A DNA stretch of 12,660 nt from JAAZGD01 sp964383845 (lineage in GTDB: Bacteria > Bacillota > Clostridia > Peptostreptococcales > Anaerovoracaceae), in contig CAYLIF010000033.1 of assembly GCA_964383845.1 (NCBI GenBank), positions 1 to 12,660 on the forward strand, given 5' to 3'. Shown piece by piece: positions 7,783-12,660 of the stretch. Below the pieces are notes generated by a model. The model searched no databases, was not told where the DNA came from, and was given only the letters and a program-made list of their open reading frames with translations. A program made the translations under genes and the position numbers. Every line of letters starts with the position of its first letter. The stretch's first letter is position 1.

Positions 7783-8295
7783 ATGGACTATTTTCTTCTA
7801 AAAGAATGGTCACCCTACATAGTTGGTCTTCTAATAGGTCTTTTAAATATAGGGGCACTTCTTATATCAAAAAAACCCTTGGGAGCATCTACCAGCTTTC
7901 TAAAGGTTGGCGGAATGATTTATGGGTTATTCAATAAAAAAAAGGTTGCAGCGAATAAGTATTATCAAAAGAAAAAACCTGAAGTAGATTGGGGAGTAAT
8001 GTTAGTTTTAGGTATTGTGCTTGGAGCATTTATCTCATCCAGTCTCTCAGGAGATTTCAACCTGGTTTCAATTCCGCCAATGTGGAGTGGGGAAGTATCA
8101 GATAGCTTTCCTCTAAGATTTATAGCTGCCATAATAGGAGGAACATTCCTTGGAATAGGTTCGAGATGGGCCGGGGGATGCACAAGCGGTCATGGGATTA
8201 GCGGGACTAGCATGCTTTCGCCAATTAGCTGGATTGCGACAATATGTTTTTTTGTTGGCGGGATAGCTTCGGCTTTTCTTATTTATGGAATGTAG
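7783..8295 (+). CDS. YeeE/YedE (TsuA-like) transporter, first half protein
   Basis: A 170-residue membrane protein with about five spans. It carries the family signature around Cys133, in GSRWAGGCTSGHGISG (residues 126-141). In the single-chain thiosulfate transporter TsuA, cysteines in equivalent motifs relay the sulfur compound through the pore. Two half-size genes side by side, as here, are a common layout and together would make a full transporter. A basic loop (KKKVAANKYYQKKK, about 52-65) separates the first and second spans. It starts 18 bases after the permease gene, behind AAAGAAAGG. The substrate, thiosulfate or another small sulfur species, is inferred from the family and the operon. 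Confidence 0.9.
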   Translation: MDYFLLKEWSPYIVGLLIGLLNIGALLISKKPLGASTSFLKVGGMIYGLFNKKKVAANKYYQKKKPEVDWGVMLVLGIVLGAFISSSLSGDFNLVSIPPMWSGEVSDSFPLRFIAAIIGGTFLGIGSRWAGGCTSGHGISGTSMLSPISWIATICFFVGGIASAFLIYGM

Positions 8296-8307
8296 AGGTG
8301 GAAGCAA

Positions 8308-8853
8308 ATGACGAAAACTAAAAATACAAATAGACTTTTACAGGGTTTAGTAATTGGAATAATATTTGGGTTTCTTCTTCAAAAAGGTGGAGTTACCAAA
8401 TACGATGTTATAATGGGCCAGCTTAGATTAACGGACTTTACCGTGATACAAATTATACTTACAGCTATTGTAGTTACCATGCTTGGTATCAGTATATTCT
8501 ATCCAAAGGGACAAATTAAAGTTGAAACCAAAGCAGGGTCTATTAAGAATGCAACTATCGGGGGCCTTATGTTTGGCCTGGGATTTGGAATCTTGGGATA
8601 TTGCCCTGGGACTATTGCAGGGGCCATTGGTAACGGGTACGTTGATGCTATGACGGGTGGGCTAATTGGGATTATACTTGGGACTGTAGTCTTTGCACAG
8701 CTATATAGTTGGCTAAATGATAAAAAAATCTTGACCACAGATAAATTCAGCGAGTTTAGTTTGTTTCATAGGGTTAAAGTGAATCCCTTTAAATATACAA
8801 TTCCGTTTTCAATATTTTTAATTTTTGTTTTATATTTAATTGAGGTATTATAA
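8308..8853 (+). CDS. YeeE/YedE (TsuA-like) transporter, second half protein
   Basis: A 181-residue membrane protein with about five spans and the family's second cysteine motif, GLGFGILGYCPGTIAGAIGNG beginning near residue 90, with Cys99. The early segment IIFGFLLQKGGVTKYDVIMGQLRL is the typical N-terminus of this half. It begins 12 bases after the first half's stop codon, and its AGAGGTGG ribosome binding site overlaps that stop, indicating coupled production in equal amounts. It most likely pairs with the preceding protein to import thiosulfate or a related sulfur compound for the rhodanese/dioxygenase. It is the last gene of the operon. Confidence 0.9.
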   Translation: MTKTKNTNRLLQGLVIGIIFGFLLQKGGVTKYDVIMGQLRLTDFTVIQIILTAIVVTMLGISIFYPKGQIKVETKAGSIKNATIGGLMFGLGFGILGYCPGTIAGAIGNGYVDAMTGGLIGIILGTVVFAQLYSWLNDKKILTTDKFSEFSLFHRVKVNPFKYTIPFSIFLIFVLYLIEVL

Positions 8854-8875
8854 TAATAGTTAGGTTGAACTGTTG

Positions 8876-8903
8876 ATAAAGAGCAGAGAACTCTGCTCTT
8901 TAT
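8876..8903 (+). terminator. Terminator of the sulfur operon
   Basis: ATAAAGAGCAGA (8876-8887) and TCTGCTCTTTAT (8892-8903) are perfect 12-base arms around a GAAC tetraloop, 22 bases after the stop codon. The T run is inside the 3' arm rather than after it, so some read-through into the DUF454 gene, which starts 29 bases later, is possible. Confidence 0.8.
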
Positions 8904-8932
8904 TGCTTTATGAATAATATTGGCGGTGAAAT

Positions 8933-9361
8933 TTGAAAGTAAATTCTTTGAAGAAATATTTATTGATTTTTTTGGGATCTATATCCTTATCCTTAGGGGT
9001 AATAGGTGTTTTTATACCTGTACTTCCAACTACGCCATTTTTGCTGTTGGCATCTTTCTGCTATGTGAGAAGCTCTGAAAAAATGTATAATTGGCTAATA
9101 AATCATAAAATTTTCGGCTCATATATATACTGTTATCTCGTATATAAAGCAGTTCCAAGAAGGACGAAAATAGGGGCTTTAATTTTTCTTTGGTCAACCT
9201 TGAGTATTTCTGCTATTCTTGTCCCCTCTATTCACCTTAAGATTTTCTTGATGGTAGTTGGGATAGGAGTTACTATTCACCTTATCACTTTAAAAACTAT
9301 GAGCGCTGAAGATCTGAGAGCTGCGAAAGAGCTAAAGAAGGGTTATATTTTACAGAAATGA
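8933..9361 (+). CDS. DUF454 (YbaN-family) inner-membrane protein
   Basis: A 142-residue membrane protein with the hallmark DUF454 sequence. A first span ends in LGVIGVFIPVLPTTPFLLLASFCYVRSS, then come YNWLINHKIFGSYI and AVPRRTKIGALI, then a second pair of spans. The biochemical function of the family is unknown. The start is TTG, preceded by GGCGGTG at 8922-8928. A second TTG 15 bases downstream is a possible alternative, but the first has the better spacing. No convincing promoter is visible in the short gap after the sulfur-operon terminator, so it may rely on read-through or on a promoter inside that hairpin region. Confidence 0.88.
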   Translation: MKVNSLKKYLLIFLGSISLSLGVIGVFIPVLPTTPFLLLASFCYVRSSEKMYNWLINHKIFGSYIYCYLVYKAVPRRTKIGALIFLWSTLSISAILVPSIHLKIFLMVVGIGVTIHLITLKTMSAEDLRAAKELKKGYILQK

Positions 9362-9366
9362 TAACA

Positions 9367-9414
9367 AAATGCTGGAACGCATGGTCTTTTTAAGAACCAG
9401 ACATCCCAGCATTT
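9367..9414. terminator. Bidirectional terminator between convergent genes
   Basis: AAATGCTGG (9367-9375) pairs with CCAGCATTT (9406-9414), with a smaller inner stem TGGT/ACCA. T-rich DNA follows on the plus strand (ATTTATTTTA), and the minus strand ends the stem with ATTTTGTTAT. It lies between the DUF454 gene, which ends at 9361, and a minus-strand mini-gene, which ends at 9445, so it can serve both. Confidence 0.75.
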
Positions 9415-9444
9415 ATTTTACATAATAGTAAAAACCAACTTTTA

Positions 9445-9519
9445 CTAAATCACACCAACAATCCAAAGAATTACCAGAACAACTATTACCACTCCTACTA
9501 TTCCTAATCCTCTTCCCAT
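9445..9519 (-). CDS. 24-residue single-span membrane peptide
   Basis: On the minus strand, AAAGGAG (9526-9532) is followed six bases later by ATG (9517-9519) and 24 codons ending in TAG. The peptide begins MGRGLGIVG and continues as one unbroken hydrophobic helix rich in Val, Ile and Leu, ending LWIVGVI. The near-perfect ribosome binding site, one clean membrane span with an arginine near the N-terminus, and a terminator right behind the stop argue for a real gene. Tiny hydrophobic proteins of this kind are common in Firmicutes and often missed. The function is unknown. A membrane-complex regulator, a sporulation or stress peptide, or a toxin-like peptide are all possible. Confidence 0.7.
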   Translation of the reverse strand: MGRGLGIVGVVIVVLVILWIVGVI

Positions 9520-9615
9520 GGTAAACTCCTTTCTTCATTAATTCATTCTACTTAAAACATAGAATCTATATAGCGAAATAAAATGAAGCCCGTATGTTTT
9601 ACATCAACTTACTTT

Positions 9616-9646
9616 ACTATACCCAGAAAAAAAGAAAACCTATCAA
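9616..9646 (-). promoter_or_regulatory. Weak candidate promoter for the 24-residue peptide gene
   Basis: On the minus strand TTGATA (9641-9646) and TATAGT (9616-9621) stand 19 bases apart, longer than ideal. They would give a transcript with a leader of about 90 bases. The terminator just upstream at 9655-9686 makes a separate promoter in this gap likely, but the precise boxes are uncertain. Confidence 0.25.
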
Positions 9647-9654
9647 AAACATAG

Positions 9655-9686
9655 AAAAAACTTCAGCTGAAATTATTTAAGCTAAA
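9655..9686 (-). terminator. Minus-strand terminator overlapping the stop codon of the small exported-protein gene
   Basis: On the minus strand TTTAGCT (9680-9686) pairs with AGCTGAA (9662-9668), seven pairs with one G-U, followed by G and six T residues (9655-9660). The first arm contains the TAG stop of the upstream mini-gene. Confidence 0.6.
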
Positions 9687-9855
9687 CTTCAATCTCTTCT
9701 GTATTTTCATAATTTACTTTAATGGACTCGCCCTCCTTAAACTCTATATGGCTAGAAGAATAGAGTTTTCCATCGATTGTTGATACAACCTCTTCTACCC
9801 CGATGGACAGCAGCAAACTCATACATAAACCCATCAATATTAACTTCTTGTTTAT
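9682..9855 (-). CDS. Small exported or membrane-anchored protein, apparently with an ATA start
   Basis: On the minus strand this frame encodes 57 residues if it starts at ATA (9853-9855), or 50 from ATG (9832-9834). The ATA reading gives a textbook export signal: NKK followed by a hydrophobic core LILMGLCMSLLLSIGV, then an acidic, beta-prone tail (IDGKLYSSSHIEFKEGESIKV...EEIEV) ending at TAG. The strong purine run AGGGGGG (9864-9870) stands eight bases before the ATA. The ATG has only AAGAAG in front and would remove the positive residues of the signal. No ATG, GTG or TTG lies upstream before the in-frame stop, and a TTG directly before the ATG is also poorly placed. Either initiation is non-standard or a former ATG has mutated. 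No family is recognised. Confidence 0.6.
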   Translation of the reverse strand: MNKKLILMGLCMSLLLSIGVEEVVSTIDGKLYSSSHIEFKEGESIKVNYENTEEIEV

Positions 9856-9904
9856 TCCCTTTACCCCCCTATTAGGTTATAATAAATAGATAAGCACAGC
9901 TTTT

Positions 9905-9932
9905 TTAGCATTTATGACATTTTTATTATAAT
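9905..9932 (+). promoter_or_regulatory. Promoter of the oxidase-fold/phosphotransferase gene pair
   Basis: A perfect -10 TATAAT (9927-9932) has TTAGCA (9905-9910) 16 bases upstream as a partial -35 match. The predicted transcript starts near 9939, about 34 bases before the ATG. The minus-strand mini-gene must have a divergent promoter in the same AT-rich interval, but no pair of boxes stood out for it. Confidence 0.5.
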
Positions 9933-9972
9933 ATATTTGATATTGTTAATATGTTACGAATAGGGAGAGATT

Positions 9973-10431
9973 ATGATTAATCAAGTAGAGAAAACAATTG
10001 AAGAAAGTATAAGAGAATTATGTCAAGGAGAAAATTTTGCAGTATTGGCAACTCAAGGAAACAATCAGCCCTATACTTCTTTGATTGGTTTTGTTGCCAC
10101 TCCGGATTTAAAGTATGTTGCTTTCGCAACCCCTAAGCAGACGAGAAAATATTTTCTACTAGAAGAGAACAAAAGGGTGGCCTTTATGGTGGACAATAGG
10201 GCCAGCCAGCCTGGAAGTATTAATTATATAAGTGCGGTAACGATTACTGGGAATGCAAGATTTCTGACAGAGGCCGAAGAAAAAGACCATTGGGGTGAAA
10301 TGTTAATAAAAAAGCATCCATATCTAGCCGATTTCGTGAAATCCTCAGCCACAGCATTAGTAGTAGTAGAAGTTTTTAGATATTTCTACGTAAGAAGATT
10401 TCAGGAGGTGGCAGAATGGGTTCCCAAATAG
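9973..10431 (+). CDS. Pyridoxamine 5'-phosphate oxidase-fold protein, probable flavin-binding oxidoreductase
   Basis: A 152-residue protein with a split-barrel flavin-binding fold: the strand FAVLATQGNNQPYTSLIGFVATPDLKY and the following FATPKQTRKYFLLEENKRVAFMVDNR are the standard FMN-binding core of this superfamily. The segment SAVTITGNARFLTE is the third conserved strand. It is too short and lacks the C-terminal part needed for a true PdxH enzyme, so vitamin B6 synthesis is not implied. Small relatives bind FMN, F420 or haem and reduce varied substrates. AGGGAGA precedes the ATG. Its last 16 bases overlap the start of the next gene, and the AGGAGGTG used by that gene lies inside its coding region, so the two are translationally coupled and probably act on one substrate or pathway. 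Confidence 0.88.
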   Translation: MINQVEKTIEESIRELCQGENFAVLATQGNNQPYTSLIGFVATPDLKYVAFATPKQTRKYFLLEENKRVAFMVDNRASQPGSINYISAVTITGNARFLTEAEEKDHWGEMLIKKHPYLADFVKSSATALVVVEVFRYFYVRRFQEVAEWVPK

Positions 10432-12638
10432 AGTATGCAATTCCTGTTATCGAGGCACACGGATATCCTGTGAATAAGGTGGGTGGTAAATCCAAAAATA
10501 TCTCTCTATGCTATAAAGAAAACTTTCGAGTTCCTGAAGGTTTTGCAATTACAACTGATAGTTATTTTGAATTTTTAGAAGCCAACAAACTTGCTGAGGT
10601 AATTGATAAAGAACTGGTAAGGAAGAAAACTGATGAAATGAGATGGGAAGAGATTTGGGATTCAGCATTAAGAATCAGACATGCCTTTACCAAGGGAACC
10701 CTGCCAGAAGCCGTTGAAAGCCGATTCCTGGAGTTTTTATCCCAATGGCCACAAGATACTATGTTTGCCGTTAGATCATCATCTCCAGACGAAGATTCAA
10801 AAGAGTTTTCTTTTGCAGGAGTTCATGAATCCTATATTAATGTGGTGGGTAGTAAAAAGGTAATAGAAAAAATCAAACTGGTATGGGCATCCTTGTGGAG
10901 TGATAGAGCCCTTTTATATAGAAAAGAAAAAGGTTTAAACTCAGGGACTAGCGCTATGGCAGTCCTTGTGCAAAAGATGGAGCATCGGGATGTATCAGGC
11001 CTAGCCTTTACTATTGATCCATCAAATAATGACCACGATCATATTATCGTAGAAGCAATCAAAGGGACCTTGAATTTGTTAGTGGATAACAAGAAAGCAC
11101 CAGAACGGTTTAAGATAAACAAAAAATCAGGTGAAGTTGTGGAAGCTAAAAAGAATTATAAAACCCTTACAGCAGATTCTGTTGCGAACATCTATAATAG
11201 TGCGCTTGAATTGGAAGAGGTTTTCGGTGAACCCGTTGATATCGAATGGACTGGGATTCAAGATGAATTCACAGTACTACAAGTAAGGCCTATTACCGTT
11301 TTCAAAAAGGATGAAGATGAAGATAGACAATGGTACTTAACCTTAACCCCATCTGGTCAAAATCTAATTGATTTAGCTGAAAAGGTTGAAAGGGTTTTGA
11401 TTCCACAACTGAAGGCAGATGGAGCAATGTTTGCCGGCAAGTCACCGGCAAAGCTTGAAAGGGAAGAACTGATTGAAGAGTTAGGCAAAAGAGGGGAAAA
11501 ATACTCTGAATGGGCAAAAATATACTGGGATGACTTCATTCCCTTTGCTAATGGTATTAGAAATTTTGGATCTTTTTATAATGACCTAGTACAGCCTTCT
11601 GATCCCTACGAATTTATCGGTCTACTAAAGACAGGGGATCTAATGGCACAAAAAAGGGATAGCCATATGCTAAAATTGGCCGATACTTTAAGTGAATTAC
11701 CTGATGTTAAGGATGAACTAGACATTTTACTTGGAAATGAAATTTCCGGGCAGACCCTTCTTGATCAAATGAAACCATCGGAATTTAAAAGTAAATTCGA
11801 AAATTTTTTACATGATGAGATGGATGTATCTTACGATAATACAAGTTTAAAAGCTGCACCAGAGGTCTCTCTTCGTGTGATTTCCAGCTTAGCTGCTGCG
11901 CCAGAAAAGAGTATCTCGAAAAATGAAAGCTTGGGAGATAACCGTGACCGAGATGGGCTAGAGGATAAATACTTCGATATCGCAGAAGAACAGAATGATC
12001 TAGATGTGGCTAAGCAATGGCTAAGAATCGGGCGCGTTAGTTGGCGACTCAGAGATGATGATAATATTCTCCTTGGAAAGCTTGAAAACCAATTGAGAAT
12101 ATTTATTATGGAAGGCCTTAAAAGGCTTCATGATGCAGGTAAAATAAGCAGACTCCCAGGGACCTTCGATATTGAAAAATGGCAAGATGTCTATAAAGCT
12201 ATGTCAGAAGGCGCAAAAATAGAATTGCCAGCTGAAGATAAACAGGAAATAGAAAAGACCGATAGCCCTAGCTCTATAACTAAAGAGAAAGCAAGACAGC
12301 TAGTGGGACAACCATCTTCACCTGGGGTCTATGCAGGAAAGGCCAGAGTCATAAATTCTATCGAAGATTTTAAAGGCGTAGAAAAAGGAGAGATACTAGT
12401 ATTTGATAGTGTGCAGCCTCAAATGACCTTTATTATTTCATTGGCTGGAGCGATTATAGAAAGAAGGGGAGGGATGTTGGTCCACAGTTCTATCATTGCA
12501 AGAGAAATGAAGATACCTGCGGTCAATGGCGTCCCTAAGGCAACAACTTTAATTAACACTGGAGACATGGTTACGGTAAATGGCGACATGGGAATTATTA
12601 CTATCGGTAAGCCAGAGTTTGAAATAGAGTTTTTGTGA
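10416..12638 (+). CDS. PEP-synthase-like phosphotransferase (ATP-grasp plus swivelling His domain), substrate unknown
   Basis: A 740-residue protein. Residues 1-295 form the ATP-grasp (PPDK N-terminal) domain: Lys25 in VGGKSKN, Arg120 in FAVRSSSPDEDS, Glu213, Glu277 in DIEW and Arg291 in VLQVRPIT. The usual glycine-rich GLGE element reads KGTLNLLVD (216-224). The middle (about 300-625) is helical, with the motif GRVSWRLRDDDN, seen in related uncharacterised proteins. Residues 631-735 are the mobile phosphohistidine domain, with His690 in RRGGMLVHSSIIAREMKIPAV. The C-terminal PEP-binding barrel of PEP synthase is absent, so it is not a gluconeogenic enzyme. The order is that of rifampin phosphotransferase, which is about 120 residues longer, so ATP-driven phosphoryl transfer to a small molecule is the likely chemistry. 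The start at 10416 has AGGAGGTG at ideal spacing. Confidence 0.88.
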   Translation: MGSQIEYAIPVIEAHGYPVNKVGGKSKNISLCYKENFRVPEGFAITTDSYFEFLEANKLAEVIDKELVRKKTDEMRWEEIWDSALRIRHAFTKGTLPEAVESRFLEFLSQWPQDTMFAVRSSSPDEDSKEFSFAGVHESYINVVGSKKVIEKIKLVWASLWSDRALLYRKEKGLNSGTSAMAVLVQKMEHRDVSGLAFTIDPSNNDHDHIIVEAIKGTLNLLVDNKKAPERFKINKKSGEVVEAKKNYKTLTADSVANIYNSALELEEVFGEPVDIEWTGIQDEFTVLQVRPITVFKKDEDEDRQWYLTLTPSGQNLIDLAEKVERVLIPQLKADGAMFAGKSPAKLEREELIEELGKRGEKYSEWAKIYWDDFIPFANGIRNFGSFYNDLVQPSDPYEFIGLLKTGDLMAQKRDSHMLKLADTLSELPDVKDELDILLGNEISGQTLLDQMKPSEFKSKFENFLHDEMDVSYDNTSLKAAPEVSLRVISSLAAAPEKSISKNESLGDNRDRDGLEDKYFDIAEEQNDLDVAKQWLRIGRVSWRLRDDDNILLGKLENQLRIFIMEGLKRLHDAGKISRLPGTFDIEKWQDVYKAMSEGAKIELPAEDKQEIEKTDSPSSITKEKARQLVGQPSSPGVYAGKARVINSIEDFKGVEKGEILVFDSVQPQMTFIISLAGAIIERRGGMLVHSSIIAREMKIPAVNGVPKATTLINTGDMVTVNGDMGIITIGKPEFEIEFL

Positions 12639-12660
12639 TTTTAATAGAAGAAAAAACTAC

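Noticed and set aside
9937..9950. FNR/CRP-like site TTGAT-N4-TTAAT before the oxidase-fold gene
   Set aside because: The second half does not match ATCAA, and such AT-rich near-palindromes are expected by chance here.
9973..10431. PdxH pyridoxamine-phosphate oxidase of vitamin B6 synthesis
   Set aside because: The protein is too short and lacks the C-terminal dimerisation part with its conserved substrate-binding residues.
10416..12638. Rifampin phosphotransferase (antibiotic resistance gene)
   Set aside because: The domain order agrees, but the protein is about 120 residues shorter, its middle domain differs and its coupling to an oxidase-fold gene is not typical. Naming it a resistance enzyme is not supported.

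Overview
The window comes from a low-GC, anaerobic Firmicute of the Clostridia/Tissierellia type. Protein genes are AT-rich, ribosome binding sites are strong (AGGAGG-like), GTG and TTG starts occur, and the glutamate dehydrogenase closely resembles the NAD-dependent enzyme of Clostridioides difficile and Peptoniphilus. No rRNA, tRNA, CRISPR array or insertion sequence was seen.

Positions 1-2905: a tightly spaced plus-strand group with a multi-span membrane protein cut by the left edge, a COG3434/YuxH-type EAL-HDOD protein (cyclic-di-GMP signalling) and a DUF3159-like membrane protein. Directly behind them lies the C-terminal tail of a ZIP metal transporter with no front part, a gene relic. 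Positions 2906-4490: glutamate dehydrogenase as a single transcription unit, with a good sigma-A promoter, a possible leader hairpin and a rho-independent terminator.

Positions 4490-8903: a four-gene sulfur operon. It encodes a CstB-like persulfide dioxygenase/double rhodanese, an SLC13-type anion permease with two RCK_C domains, and two YeeE/YedE (TsuA-like) half-transporters, and it ends in a strong terminator. The likely joint role is moving and oxidising reactive or inorganic sulfur: the YeeE/YedE pair would import thiosulfate or a similar sulfur species, the dioxygenase-rhodanese would convert persulfide, and the SLC13 protein would move an anionic product or substrate. The individual substrates are inferred.

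Positions 8904-9972: a DUF454 (YbaN) membrane protein on the plus strand. A roughly 600-base stretch follows that looks empty but holds two very small minus-strand genes. One is a 24-residue single-span peptide with a very good ribosome binding site. The other is a 50-57 residue exported or membrane-anchored peptide whose best-placed start codon is ATA. Each has its own or a shared terminator. Positions 9973-12638: two translationally coupled genes, a pyridoxamine-phosphate-oxidase-fold flavoprotein and a 740-residue PEP-synthase-like phosphotransferase that keeps the ATP-grasp and swivelling-histidine domains but lacks the PEP-binding barrel. This pair is the best candidate here for an uncharacterised enzymatic system.
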